Positions 1 through 7,757 of a stretch of 32,920 bases of DNA are shown here, one piece after another; position 1 is the stretch's first letter, and every line of letters begins with the position of its first letter. A program made the translations under genes and the position numbers. The notes under the pieces are model-generated. The model had not been told where the DNA came from, did no database searches, and saw only the letters and a program-made list of their open reading frames with translations. The DNA comes from Dehalococcoidia bacterium. GTDB lineage: Bacteria > Chloroflexota > Dehalococcoidia > GIF9 > UBA5629. The DNA lies in NCBI GenBank assembly GCA_028716085.1, contig JAQUQM010000012.1:1-32920 (forward strand). Direction: 5' to 3'.

Positions 1-296
1 GCCTCCACTTCAAGAGTGGAAATTCCAACCAGGGGAATATTGAGTGAAAATGCAAAACCCTTGGCGGCGCTGATGCCGGCCCTGAGGCCGTTGTAGCTGC
101 CCGGACCCCTGGCTACAAATATAGCGGTTAATGCCGGGAAATCGATACCCGCTATTTCCATGAGGTGTTTGATATTGGGCGTCAGCTCGGATGTCTGGTT
201 TTGCCCGCAACGCCATGCTAGATCAGCAATAAGCCTTCCTTCGGCGGAAAGTGCGACACCACCCCAATCAGTAGATGTGTCTATAGAAAGTTCCAT
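1..296 (-). CDS. tsaB: TsaB, N-terminal part (cut by window edge)
   Basis: This is the first 98 residues of TsaB, the ASKHA-fold partner of TsaD in making the N6-threonylcarbamoyl group on adenosine 37 of ANN-decoding tRNAs. The sequence shows the family start DTSTDWGGVAL (residues 6-16) and the signature GPGSYNGLRAG near residue 70, where the usual form is GPGSFTGLR, so a Thr is replaced by Asn. The ATG at 296 overlaps the 3' end of tsaE by 16 bases, so the two are probably translationally coupled. About 60% of the protein lies outside the window. The family call is secure; whether the gene is intact cannot be seen. Confidence 0.9.
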   Translation of the reverse strand, partial: MELSIDTSTDWGGVALSAEGRLIADLAWRCGQNQTSELTPNIKHLMEIAGIDFPALTAIFVARGPGSYNGLRAGISAAKGFAFSLNIPLVGISTLEVE

Positions 297-781
297 TTCC
301 CTTTGTCATCCCCTTGAAGATTATGTGCAAGTTGCTTCAATAGATCGTTATAGCGCCGGCCATGAGGTTCTAACATTATTTTACGCTCATTCTCCGATAT
401 GTATTCAAGATGAATGTTTAGATTATCAACGGGCAATATGCCACCCCCTTTTTCAGCCCATTCAATAGCACATACAGATTCGGCATTGAAATATTCTTCG
501 ATGCCCAGATCGGCGATCTCTTCGATGTTATCCAGGCGGTAGAGATCGAGGTGGTTCAGGTGGAGCCTGCCCCGGTATTCCCTGGCAATCATGAATGATG
601 GGCTGCAGGTATACTCTTTAATACCCAGTCCGAAAGCTATGCCCTGCACCAGGCATGTTTTCCCTGCGCCGAGGATACCGGTTAATAGATATACATCATT
701 TCCCTGTGACAATTTGCCGATGTGGGAACCAAGATTTTGTGTCTGCTCGGAGCCGATGGTAATAATGTTCAGCCTGTTCAT
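281..781 (-). CDS. tsaE: TsaE, tRNA threonylcarbamoyladenosine biosynthesis ATPase
   Basis: A 166-residue P-loop ATPase that drives the TsaB-TsaD complex during threonylcarbamoylation of tRNA A37. A Walker A motif GILGAGKT lies at residues 35-42. The family features HLDLYRL and IEWAEKG follow in the middle of the protein. Length is normal. It is the second gene of thiL-tsaE-tsaB: it starts nine bases after the thiL stop and its end overlaps the tsaB start. The pairing with tsaB is typical and supports the call. Confidence 0.95.
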   Translation of the reverse strand: MNRLNIITIGSEQTQNLGSHIGKLSQGNDVYLLTGILGAGKTCLVQGIAFGLGIKEYTCSPSFMIAREYRGRLHLNHLDLYRLDNIEEIADLGIEEYFNAESVCAIEWAEKGGGILPVDNLNIHLEYISENERKIMLEPHGRRYNDLLKQLAHNLQGDDKGKWNFL

Positions 782-790
782 ATCGAATTC

Positions 791-1801
791 TCACAAGCGT
801 GACCGGTAATGGTCCCAGCCTTTATTTTCAAGATTTATGGATTTGCCATGTTTATCAAAAACTTTTACCTCTCCCGGAGTCCCCGACATGATTTCACCTA
901 TTATTGTTACAGGGCATGAAAGGCGGTTTTTTATTCGATCCATTACTGCCTTTCCTGCTGTAAACAGGAGTTCATAATCTTCGCCGCCGGTGAGGGCGAA
1001 TTCCAGGCTTTTCTCCGGGAAATACTCATTCAGGAACGGATGCAGGGGTAAATTGGTTTCATATATTGCAGCGCTGACACGGCTGGCCTCACAGATGTGT
1101 GTTAGATCAGCGACGAGCCCATCGCTGGTGTCGATGGCAGACCTCACTCCGTTTTTTAAAAGAATCCTGGCCTCATTGATCCGGGGCAGGGGACGCAGGT
1201 GTGTATCAAGCATTATTTTCCTTGCGTTCGGTCTGATATCCAGTTTTTTACGGAGGACCTCATATCCTGCCGCAGATAGTCCGGGATACCCCGTAATTGC
1301 CACATAGTCCCCCTGCCTGGCAAAAGCCCTGGTCAGCAATTTATTGCCCGCGGCCTTACCAAGAAGCGTGATACTGATAATGACCTGTTTGGAAAAAGAG
1401 ATATTTCCTCCGCTGATAACAACCTGAAAGTTATCTGCAACTCCGACCATACCTTGATAAAGAGCGGTAATGTTTTCCACTTCAACGTCACCGGGAAAAG
1501 CCAGGGATACGAGTGCATATAGCGGGACACCACCCATGGCGGCTATATCACTTAGATTAGATGCTATTGATTTCCAGCCAAGATCATACCAGCCGGTATA
1601 TTTCAGATCGAAGTGAACTTCTTCAATCATGATATCGGTCGTTGCCAGGTTTATTGCCCTGCTCGTGCTCCAGGCTGCCGCATCATCTCCGATACCTAAA
1701 CATAAATGGTTCCATGCGTACGATGTTTTAGAGCTCCGCTTCTTAATTATTTCGGCAATGTGCGCTATCAGACCGAATTCACCTATATCCATAACCTTCA
1801 T
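791..1801 (-). CDS. thiL: Thiamine-monophosphate kinase ThiL
   Basis: A 336-residue kinase of the PurM/ThiL superfamily that phosphorylates thiamine monophosphate to thiamine diphosphate with ATP. Motifs visible are GIGDDAAAW (residues 36-44), ATTDIMIEEVHFDL (53-66), NLSDIAAMGGVP (82-93) and, near the C-terminus, GGEDYELLF. All are usual for the family and the length is normal. It is the first gene of the thiL-tsaE-tsaB operon. There is no Shine-Dalgarno sequence. Instead an extended -10 box TGATATAAT ends six bases before the ATG, so transcription would start at or next to the start codon. No TPP riboswitch fits in front of it. Confidence 0.95.
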   Translation of the reverse strand: MKVMDIGEFGLIAHIAEIIKKRSSKTSYAWNHLCLGIGDDAAAWSTSRAINLATTDIMIEEVHFDLKYTGWYDLGWKSIASNLSDIAAMGGVPLYALVSLAFPGDVEVENITALYQGMVGVADNFQVVISGGNISFSKQVIISITLLGKAAGNKLLTRAFARQGDYVAITGYPGLSAAGYEVLRKKLDIRPNARKIMLDTHLRPLPRINEARILLKNGVRSAIDTSDGLVADLTHICEASRVSAAIYETNLPLHPFLNEYFPEKSLEFALTGGEDYELLFTAGKAVMDRIKNRLSCPVTIIGEIMSGTPGEVKVFDKHGKSINLENKGWDHYRSRL

Positions 1802-1818
1802 GGCGCGATTATATCACA
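1802..1818 (-). promoter_or_regulatory. Extended -10 promoter for thiL, probably leaderless mRNA
   Basis: Read on the minus strand, the bases before the thiL ATG are TGATATAAT followed by CGCGCC. This fits an extended -10 (TGn-TATAAT). A start point about seven bases downstream would fall on the A of the ATG. No convincing -35 box and no ribosome binding site are present. A leaderless transcript is inferred. Confidence 0.6.
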
Positions 1819-1869
1819 AGCTACGACGAACGGACTAAATGAAAAACAGTGAAAATTGTTTGGCAAGTC

Positions 1870-1899
1870 TTGATATGATATGAAACCTAGTTATATAAT
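1870..1899 (+). promoter_or_regulatory. Sigma-70-type promoter of the zinc-ribbon gene
   Basis: TTGATA at 1870-1875 and TATAAT at 1894-1899 are separated by 18 bases. The predicted start near 1906 leaves a short leader that contains the ribosome binding site AAAGGTGG before the ATG at 1929. Confidence 0.6.
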
Positions 1900-1928
1900 G
1901 CAGGAAAATATCGCAAAGGTGGTGAAGT

Positions 1929-2291
1929 ATGCAGCAAACGGCCACGTGTCCGAACTGCGGTTCACAGAATGCTGCCAATCAGCAATTCTGTGTAGCATGT
2001 GGCGCTCACATTGCAGGAGCGCCAAAACAATTGCCGCACGTGCCTATCGTTACCGGTGTGGCAGCGCCACCGCCGGGTGTACCCGGCGTTATTCAGCCTC
2101 CTCCCTTGACAAGCTTGCCTCCTCTGCCTGCCGCACTCCAGACCAGGCAGCGTGTTGAGATTGCTCCCACCTGGGGACTGGCCTGGGGTTTATTCTGGAG
2201 GATGTTTTTTTTATGGTTGTTTTTGTTCGGTCTGATTTTCCTGGTTTACGTAGTGGTGCGTCTTGTACTTGGTTATACAACTATATTTTAG
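1929..2291 (+). CDS. Zinc-ribbon single-pass membrane protein, function unknown
   Basis: A 120-residue protein. An N-terminal zinc ribbon is visible as CPNC at residues 8-11 and CVAC about 12 residues later. A Pro-rich linker follows (about 30-75). One strongly hydrophobic, Trp/Phe-rich segment lies at about 85-112. The expected topology is a cytoplasmic ribbon tethered to the membrane. Such zinc-ribbon membrane proteins are common and mostly uncharacterised. The ATG at 1929 has a good ribosome binding site (AAAGGTGG) and its own promoter. A longer frame overlapping at 1880 has no such features and is a shadow. No function is assigned. Confidence 0.75.
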   Translation: MQQTATCPNCGSQNAANQQFCVACGAHIAGAPKQLPHVPIVTGVAAPPPGVPGVIQPPPLTSLPPLPAALQTRQRVEIAPTWGLAWGLFWRMFFLWLFLFGLIFLVYVVVRLVLGYTTIF

Positions 2292-2353
2292 TTACAATAA
2301 TGTAGGTTTGCTGCTGAAGTAATACTCATCATAAATATCGTTTTTTTGAATAA

Positions 2354-2385
2354 GTGCTGCCGTAGGGCAGCACATCGATTATAAT
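2354..2385 (+). promoter_or_regulatory. Perfect palindrome plus -10 box in front of the cyclophilin gene
   Basis: GTGCTGCC (2354-2361) and GGCAGCAC (2366-2373) form a perfect 8-base inverted repeat around GTAG, and TATAAT lies at 2380-2385. The palindrome occupies the place where a -35 box would be. No T-run follows on either strand, so it is a poor intrinsic terminator for the upstream gene. An operator overlapping the cyclophilin promoter, or an mRNA hairpin, are the alternatives. Confidence 0.45.
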
Positions 2386-2417
2386 AATATACATTCGGGA
2401 GGATTATAATTCAGTAA

Positions 2418-3101
2418 ATGCCGAAATCTAAAAAAGCCAAGGCTCGGAGCCGTAATAAAAGCAAAGACCGTAAAAACACCCAAAATAGAAAATCGAGCTG
2501 GTTGATGAATAACAAGATAATACTGATAATTGCCGCAATAGTCATCGTTGCAGGAATAATATTGACCTTAGGTCTTACAGGAGTAATTAGCATGCCACCA
2601 CAAGAATCAAAGAGTTCCCCGGACCCTAAGAGCCTTAAATCTCCTATCCCAATGGTAATAGATTTAAACAAGAAGTATACCGCCACTATCAAGACAGCCA
2701 AGGGTGATATTGTATGTGAGCTTTATGCTAAGGATGCCCCCGTCACTGTGAATAATTTCGTCAGCCTATCAAGAAGAGGATTTTATAACGGCCTGACCTT
2801 TCACCGCGTTATTCCTGGTTTCATGGCACAGGGAGGCGATCCGAACGGCAATGGAACGGGTGGACCCGGATATAAATTCCAGGATGAGTTCAGTCAGCGG
2901 ACACATGTTACGGGCACCCTTTCTATGGCCAATTCAGGCCCCAATACGAACGGGAGCCAGTTTTTCATCTGCTATGCCCCACAACCTCACCTTAACGGAA
3001 AACACACTGTCTTTGGTCAATGCACTCAGGGAATGGATGTAGTGCAAAAATTGGTCAACGGCGACAAGATGATCGAGATTGTTATTACCGAAAGCAATTG
3101 A
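2418..3101 (+). CDS. Membrane-anchored cyclophilin-type peptidyl-prolyl isomerase
   Basis: A 227-residue protein. A Lys/Arg-rich N-terminus (1-33) precedes one transmembrane segment (about 34-56), then a linker and a cyclophilin domain (about 78-227). Catalytic-core motifs include [33 protein letters not shown] and the Trp-less [11 protein letters not shown]. It should catalyse prolyl cis-trans isomerisation as a folding helper outside the membrane. The positive-inside rule puts the domain outside. The codon before the ATG is an in-frame TAA, so 2418 is the first possible start. The GGGAGG sequence at 2398 is rather far upstream (about 14 bases). The protein keeps its anchor as a signal-anchor rather than a lipoprotein. 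Confidence 0.93.
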   Translation: MPKSKKAKARSRNKSKDRKNTQNRKSSWLMNNKIILIIAAIVIVAGIILTLGLTGVISMPPQESKSSPDPKSLKSPIPMVIDLNKKYTATIKTAKGDIVCELYAKDAPVTVNNFVSLSRRGFYNGLTFHRVIPGFMAQGGDPNGNGTGGPGYKFQDEFSQRTHVTGTLSMANSGPNTNGSQFFICYAPQPHLNGKHTVFGQCTQGMDVVQKLVNGDKMIEIVITESN

Positions 3102-3122
3102 TCTCTTAATACAATCTGCAGA

Positions 3123-3521
3123 TTAAATAATTCCCCAATCCCTGTAACCCTGCTGGATAACCGCCAGGTACTGCGGTGACGGTTTGTCCTCTTCTGCCTC
3201 TTTTACCCTGATATACGTCACCGCTTCGACAGGGTCGCCGCCATCTGTCCAGACGGTAACTTTGATATGTTTATAGGCGGTGAGGTCTTCCCACCTGTCC
3301 AGCTTCCTCAAGGCGGCTTCCGTTATTTCATAGACGCCGCCCAAAACCTTATCTCCTTTGGAGTACATAATTGTAGCAGGCGCCCCTTCGCGCTCACGGG
3401 AATAGCCGGCGAAGATAAGCTTGTAGTTAGGAAGCGCAGCGGAGGATTTCGCCTTAGCCTCGGGACATCTCTCTGCCATCTGCCTGCGGTTCAGGTTGGA
3501 AGCATATGCAAAATAGTACAT
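3123..3521 (-). CDS. Gamma-glutamylcyclotransferase-like (AIG2/BtrG fold) protein
   Basis: A 132-residue protein with the family opening YFAYASNLN (residues 3-11; usual form YFAYGSNL, here Ala replaces Gly) and a likely catalytic Glu78 in LDRWEDL. Family members cyclise gamma-glutamyl amines or peptides to 5-oxoproline, but many paralogues have other substrates, so the substrate is open. It is transcribed divergently from the metallophosphoesterase gene. No clear ribosome binding site precedes the ATG; a weak -10-like TGTTAT lies nine bases upstream. Confidence 0.8.
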   Translation of the reverse strand: MYYFAYASNLNRRQMAERCPEAKAKSSAALPNYKLIFAGYSREREGAPATIMYSKGDKVLGGVYEITEAALRKLDRWEDLTAYKHIKVTVWTDGGDPVEAVTYIRVKEAEEDKPSPQYLAVIQQGYRDWGII

Positions 3522-3605
3522 GTGGTACCAATAACATGGATCATCCTAACATCCTGGCCGCACGACGTCAAATCGTATGAGACAAAGGGTCGTACAATTT
3601 TTTTA

Positions 3606-3614
3606 TGCTATAAT
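3606..3614 (+). promoter_or_regulatory. Extended -10 promoter of the metallophosphoesterase gene
   Basis: TGCTATAAT (TGn-TATAAT) ends nine bases before the GTG at 3624. The expected start point near 3621 leaves about three untranslated bases, and no ribosome binding site is present. This matches the arrangement in front of thiL. Confidence 0.55.
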
Positions 3615-3623
3615 CCAGTTCTT

Positions 3624-4358
3624 GTGAAGTACCTGGTCGTAGCTGATATCCACAGTAATCTGGAGGCTTTTCAGGCGGTGCTGGATGATGTCAATGAGAA
3701 TTACGGCGGTTTTGACCACATCTGGTGCCTGGGAGATATTGTGGGATACGGCCCCAGTCCGTCACAGTGCATCAAACTTTTACATGAATTTGATTATACC
3801 TGCGTGTGCGGCAACCACGATCAGGCGGCAGTGGGTAAGCTGGACACCTCCGATTTCAATGCCGACGCGGCAAGCGCCAACGAGTGGACCGCCCGGCAGC
3901 TTTCGGAAGATGAGAGACAGTTTCTGCTGGACCTGCCCGAGGTGGTTATTGAAGGTGAATTCACCATCGTGCACGGCAGCCCGCGCGCACCGGTATGGGA
4001 ATATATAACCTCGGCCCTCTCGGCCGCGGAGAGTTTCCGGCATTTTGATACAAAGTACTGCCTGGTCGGCCATACACACGTTCCTTTTGTATTTGAACAG
4101 GATGAAGTCTCGGTGAATGAAGGCTATCTGGGAAGTGGGGATATGCTTGTGCTGGGGGGCAACCGCCTGATCATCAATCCGGGTGGAGTGGGCCAACCAC
4201 GTGACCGCGACCCGCGCGCCAGCTATGCAGTCTATGATTCTGAAAAAAATATTGTTTACCATTACCGGGTTTCATACGATGTCTCAGCCACACAGGAAAA
4301 AATGGAAGAAGCGGGCCTGCCCGGATTTTTAATCAGCAGGCTGGGATGGGGTGTATGA
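3624..4358 (+). CDS. Calcineurin-like metallophosphoesterase (YfcE/MJ0936 type)
   Basis: A 244-residue phosphoesterase with all five metal-binding motifs: DIHSN (D8, H10), GDIVGYG, GNHD, VHGSPR and GHTH. The single-domain length fits the small MPE family of phosphodiesterases; the natural substrate is not predictable. I chose GTG at 3624 because the protein begins KYLVVADIH, as the family does, and the upstream frame has no homologous content. Its last 61 bases recur, about 87% identical, at 18307-18367 beside the SRP RNA gene, which suggests that MPE and SRP RNA were once neighbours. Confidence 0.9.
   Translation: MKYLVVADIHSNLEAFQAVLDDVNENYGGFDHIWCLGDIVGYGPSPSQCIKLLHEFDYTCVCGNHDQAAVGKLDTSDFNADAASANEWTARQLSEDERQFLLDLPEVVIEGEFTIVHGSPRAPVWEYITSALSAAESFRHFDTKYCLVGHTHVPFVFEQDEVSVNEGYLGSGDMLVLGGNRLIINPGGVGQPRDRDPRASYAVYDSEKNIVYHYRVSYDVSATQEKMEEAGLPGFLISRLGWGV
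4288..4358 (+). repeat. Direct-repeat copy 1: 3' end of MPE, starting at CCACACAGGA
   Basis: This stretch from CCACACAGGA (4288-4297) to the MPE stop codon is repeated at 18297-18367, same orientation and same length, with eight differences in the 61 bases after the shared decamer. The two copies bracket the 14 kb catabolic island. Confidence 0.85.
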
Positions 4359-4698
4359 GGCATTGGCGTGGTGAACGGATTCAGATATAATAGTGCACGA
4401 TAGGTGCATACAGGCTGCTTTGATTTTTCCCCTTACGGCAAGTTGGCAAGTTATGTTACATGGAGGATAGGATGAGGCCGTATTTAAAGACATTTTTAAA
4501 CCTATTTTTCTCTTAAACATCTCGCCATCGGCTACATTGTTAATGAGTTTTCGGATATGGTATCGTGAAATGCATCAAACTCAGCGATTTGCTTAAAAGA
4601 AGTGGAGAACTTGGGGAAGCCTTTTGTCCGGATGATGTCGCAACATATAATAATTAGTATTCCGGGCGCACCTAAAGGTACGACCCCGCGCATAAAAA
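4359..4698. other. 340-base intergenic region with an orphan promoter
   Basis: There is no recognisable gene between the MPE stop and the stop of the convergent CoA-transferase gene. A promoter-like pair on plus, TTGGCG (4363-4368) and TATAAT (4386-4391) with a 17-base spacer, sits immediately after the MPE stop and leads to no gene. A short plus-strand frame of about 30 codons (GTG at 4565 to about 4657) has no ribosome binding site or recognised motif. It may be eroded DNA. Confidence 0.6.
4363..4391 (+). promoter_or_regulatory. Orphan sigma-70-like promoter just after MPE
   Basis: TTGGCG-17-TATAAT begins four bases after the MPE stop codon. The SRP RNA promoter sits at an equivalent place after the MPE fossil at 18370. 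No gene follows on this strand before the convergent CoA-transferase. It could drive a small RNA or be a relic. Confidence 0.4.
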
Positions 4699-6471
4699 TC
4701 AGGATTTAGTGTAATAGCCACGGGGATCGAAGAGTCTGACCATCATTATTTCCTCTTGGGATGGCAAGTCGATTCTCTTGAGTTTAGGAGCAACTTCAAC
4801 TTCCCAGGAGACTACTTTCTTAATGCTCTTAATAGCTTCTTCCTCTTCTAATGCAGTGGCATAAGGTGAATAGGCTGTAAGTGTGAATTTCTCCTCGCCA
4901 TCAAGTTTTTCGAAAATACCCACATCTGTGATTAGCGTTTTAACTCTGTTACCCGGATAGGTTATATAGGGGACTTTTTCCACCAGCCTTTCTTTGCCAG
5001 AGGAGCAAAAAGCTATTGTCTCCCTGCAAGTAGTGACAATATCATTGGCTCCGCCGGAACCTACCATATAGAAAACACCGGGGATCTCCGTTGAGTTCGC
5101 ATTGCCATAAACATCGATTTGTCCCCCAGCGAGTACCCCCATACAGGAGTTAGTAGGACCCCCCACCATTACACCCAAAGCGGTTTCGATGTTGGACAGC
5201 ATCTTACAGGACCAAAAGTTGTGCATGCTGAAGACTGTGGGATCGGACGGCCTCGGCAGATAACCGTACATGCCTATTTCGGCTACCAGGTCTACATCAT
5301 AGCCAGTTTCCTTCAGTTTATAGGTAGCCATCCAGGCCGCCAGATTGGAAAGGCCTATTCCTGCCAGGATGTTCTTGTATCCTTTCGATTTACATCTTTC
5401 CATGATGAATCTGCTACCGGCAATGACCATCGTCTCCAACCTATTGGCTTCCTTATCAAATTCCACTACCGGCACGGCAGCCAATGTTTCCGCCACCCAG
5501 GAGTAAGGTTTAGCCTTGTCTTTGAGATAGCGCAATCTATCTCCACCAATTTTTTCGAAATACTGCTTAGGATCGGGGCAATCTAGTATCCATTCTTGGA
5601 TAAAGTTTAGAAATTTGTTTTCATCCATTGAGGCATTCCTGATCAAAGTTGCAAACTCATAGTCTTCGAAATATCCCTCGAACTGCGATACTCCGAAACT
5701 AGACATCCCACTAGGATGTGCACCGAATGGCACTTCGCAAACAGCTTTCACCATGTAGGAAGGAATACGAACCATATGGGCATGGCTGCGTATATATTCG
5801 GTGGATACGATGTTTTCCACACTCACGATAACGCCTTCTTTTGCCGCCCATGCTCCGAAGGCATCTACATTTAAGGGATAGGATAAAATGGTATTTCCAC
5901 TGCGGTCAGCAGCTATGCCGTGAACCATTGTGATGTCTGGGCGTAGAGCCTTCACAAGGCCTATCTTATTTCCCGAATTGAAAGGAGATTCTATAACCTT
6001 AAAAGAATTTTTATTATCCTTGGCTATGGAACTACCGATAAGCGAATTGGTAGGTATGAAATCCCAACCCATTGCGCCGGCCATCAATCGCTGAGTGATG
6101 GTGAGCATGGACCAGTTCTCAAACTCGACCGCACGGGTGATGTAGGCTTTTTGCACCAGCGGGTTTGGGCCGGGAGTTGGGTAGGAATTGCCGGCGAAGC
6201 TAATTACAGCTTTTTTAAGCAGGTTGCCACATAAGAGCACTAGAACAAGACTTGCTAATGACGGACTTATCAGCGTAAAGTTGGCATTCTTGCCCCAGAA
6301 TTCACGCACAAGCTGATAAAATAGAGCTCCGCCCTTGCCTGCGAAGTGAAAGGACATACCCCTACGTAAATTTTTACTGACAGCTTCTTCAAGAGAACAG
6401 ACCTTATCCTCACCCTCAATGGGTGGTATATTAAATTTAGCATCTATGAATTTCTTCAGTTCATCTTTCAT
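4699..6471 (-). CDS. Fused family I CoA-transferase (alpha and beta in one chain)
   Basis: A 590-residue CoA-transferase. The alpha-like half spans about 1-340 (GMSFHFAGKGG near residue 38; DITMVHGIAADRSGN). The beta-like half spans about 350-590 and carries the probable catalytic Glu398 in VAEIGMYGYLP, then GGQIDVYGNANST and GSGGANDIV. Family I enzymes move CoA between acyl groups through a glutamyl-CoA ester, and can activate an acid at the expense of another acyl-CoA. The acyl substrate is unknown. It is transcribed opposite to the catabolic operon and toward MPE. A GGAGG lies 12 bases before the ATG. The island also holds a split enzyme of the same family (15707-17545). Confidence 0.9.
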   Translation of the reverse strand: MKDELKKFIDAKFNIPPIEGEDKVCSLEEAVSKNLRRGMSFHFAGKGGALFYQLVREFWGKNANFTLISPSLASLVLVLLCGNLLKKAVISFAGNSYPTPGPNPLVQKAYITRAVEFENWSMLTITQRLMAGAMGWDFIPTNSLIGSSIAKDNKNSFKVIESPFNSGNKIGLVKALRPDITMVHGIAADRSGNTILSYPLNVDAFGAWAAKEGVIVSVENIVSTEYIRSHAHMVRIPSYMVKAVCEVPFGAHPSGMSSFGVSQFEGYFEDYEFATLIRNASMDENKFLNFIQEWILDCPDPKQYFEKIGGDRLRYLKDKAKPYSWVAETLAAVPVVEFDKEANRLETMVIAGSRFIMERCKSKGYKNILAGIGLSNLAAWMATYKLKETGYDVDLVAEIGMYGYLPRPSDPTVFSMHNFWSCKMLSNIETALGVMVGGPTNSCMGVLAGGQIDVYGNANSTEIPGVFYMVGSGGANDIVTTCRETIAFCSSGKERLVEKVPYITYPGNRVKTLITDVGIFEKLDGEEKFTLTAYSPYATALEEEEAIKSIKKVVSWEVEVAPKLKRIDLPSQEEIMMVRLFDPRGYYTKS

Positions 6472-6902
6472 AGGCGTGAGCGTCCTCCTTTATATATATA
6501 TTGGCTGCAAATCAACGGATGCCTGATGCCGCAGGTGTTTTCTATTCTATCTACATGAATATAGAAACCACAATTCTGGTGGCCATATAAAATTATGATT
6601 AATTCCCGATCCAATTCCTATCTGAATAAGGTTATGCCCTGGTTGTCAAAACAAGCTTACCGACCCAGAAATTATCTTGAACGCCTTCTTGACAAATTCA
6701 AGATACTTGTATAGTAGTAAATGATACTAGTATAAATATATTATTCAATTCTGTCAATTTCATCACAGATAGGAATGAATTATTTAATATTGGGGGGGCA
6801 CGGTGTGCGACTAGAACGGCAGTCCGATAGATCGCATGACTTCACATAAATATAACTAGGAAAAATATATTACCAAATAAGGTAAATGTATATTGCCATC
6901 AA
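6472..6902. other. Intergenic region with a second copy of the operon promoter motif
   Basis: This 430-base AT-rich stretch holds no gene. On plus it carries CTTGACAAAT (6688) and ACTAGTATAAAT (6726), the same two elements in the same order and nearly the same spacing as in front of the acyl-CoA dehydrogenase (7702 and 7738). A G-run near 6791 resembles the G-rich ribosome binding site of that gene, but the GTG after it meets a stop after three codons. It looks like a decayed duplicate promoter whose gene was lost. Confidence 0.5.
6688..6737 (+). repeat. Duplicated promoter/operator motif, copy 1
   Basis: CTTGACAAAT at 6688-6697 and ACTAGTATAAAT at 6726-6737 on plus match CTTGACAAAT at 7702-7711 and ACTAGTATTAAT at 7738-7749 in the same order, 38 and 36 bases apart. 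Copy 1 has TTGACA but no plus-strand gene of its own. Both copies flank the padR-type gene. Confidence 0.45.
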
Positions 6903-7523
6903 TTACTGTTTTTCGATTTTGCGGCCTCTCGTTTTTTCGTTTCTTCTTCGGTCAAGATCTTGACTATCCAACGATTTCTTAATGGCATTTTCATTAAAAT
7001 CAGTGATAACTCTTATCGCTTTTTCTACAAAGCTAAGGGTATCCCTATAACGTGAAAGAATGAAATCGTATACTAAGCTTTTGTACATATAATCGAACTC
7101 ACTGGGAGAATCTTTTCTGCTTTTTGTATATTTTTGACTTTCTTGCCGATAATATACGTACTCTTGCTGTACATTTCGTGCAAATTTGTTTAATAACATT
7201 AAGGTGGTTTCCTTATTTACCAAAGCACTATACCACAGTATAACCGACAATCCATCATTTCTAAATTTATCATTCGAAAATGTAGTGAGCCACTCCGTTA
7301 ATACATCGCGCCCCTTTTGTGTGATACTAAATACATTTTTAGCAGGAAATTTCTCTTGTTCTACTCGTTCAACTTCGACCAGGCCCTCGTCCAGCATTAA
7401 ATTCAGGTATCTGTATACCACTGCTCGAACCGGTCTAATCGGTTTAAAAAATCGCTTGGTTAGTTGATACCCTGTAGATGGTTCATAACTTAAAAAGCCT
7501 AGCAGGGGGTATTTTAAGCTCAT
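6903..7523 (-). CDS. PadR-family transcriptional regulator
   Basis: A 206-residue regulator. A PadR winged helix occupies about 1-85 (LGFLSYEPSTGYQL; YRYLNLMLDEGLVEVERV; FSITQKGRDVLTEWL). A helical C-terminal domain of about 120 residues follows and ends in a basic tail. PadR repressors usually sense small organic acids or xenobiotics and control a neighbouring or divergent operon. Its divergence from the acyl-CoA dehydrogenase operon makes that operon the likely target. The ATG has a ribosome binding site AGGAG about eight bases upstream. Effector and binding sites are inferred only. Confidence 0.88.
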   Translation of the reverse strand: MSLKYPLLGFLSYEPSTGYQLTKRFFKPIRPVRAVVYRYLNLMLDEGLVEVERVEQEKFPAKNVFSITQKGRDVLTEWLTTFSNDKFRNDGLSVILWYSALVNKETTLMLLNKFARNVQQEYVYYRQESQKYTKSRKDSPSEFDYMYKSLVYDFILSRYRDTLSFVEKAIRVITDFNENAIKKSLDSQDLDRRRNEKTRGRKIEKQ

Positions 7524-7565
7524 TTATTATCTCCTGAATTATAAGTAATTTATACATGAATTTAA

Positions 7566-7577
7566 ATAGTTAACTAT
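7566..7577. promoter_or_regulatory. 12-base palindrome, candidate PadR operator
   Basis: ATAGTTAACTAT is perfectly self-complementary and sits about 43 bases before the PadR start codon. Autoregulation by PadR proteins is common, so this is a candidate site. AT-rich DNA yields such palindromes by chance fairly often. Confidence 0.35.
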
Positions 7578-7701
7578 CTACTAATCTAAATTTTCTATAA
7601 TCAAATGCATTAATAAATACATAGGCTATTTATATTTTCTCTGTTAATAATGTTTATGCTGATAATAGAATTATATCGCAAATGCCGTTCCTGTAATAGG
7701 A

Positions 7702-7757
7702 CTTGACAAATGATAATTATGTGATAACATATAATAAACTAGTATTAATTTATACTA
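7702..7757 (+). promoter_or_regulatory. Promoter/operator of the catabolic operon (motif copy 2)
   Basis: TTGACA at 7703-7708 is a consensus -35 box. TAACAT at 7725-7730 gives a 16-base spacer, and TATAAT at 7730-7735 gives 21. Downstream, ACTAGTATTAATTTATACTA is an imperfect dyad that could hold a repressor. Confidence 0.5.

Noticed and set aside
2354-2373. Hairpin as intrinsic terminator of the zinc-ribbon gene
   Set aside because: No U-tract follows on either strand; an operator is the better reading.
3113-3124. 12-base palindrome AATCTGCAGATT between convergent genes, possible bidirectional terminator
   Set aside because: No loop and no T-run; it would not form a stable terminator hairpin.
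3267-3623. Longer upstream start for the metallophosphoesterase
   Set aside because: The extra 119 residues overlap the divergent gene antisense and have no family match; the protein naturally begins KYLVVADIH.
6472-6902. A missed small gene or tRNA in the 430-base spacer
   Set aside because: No tRNA-like clover pattern, no frame with a ribosome site longer than a few codons.
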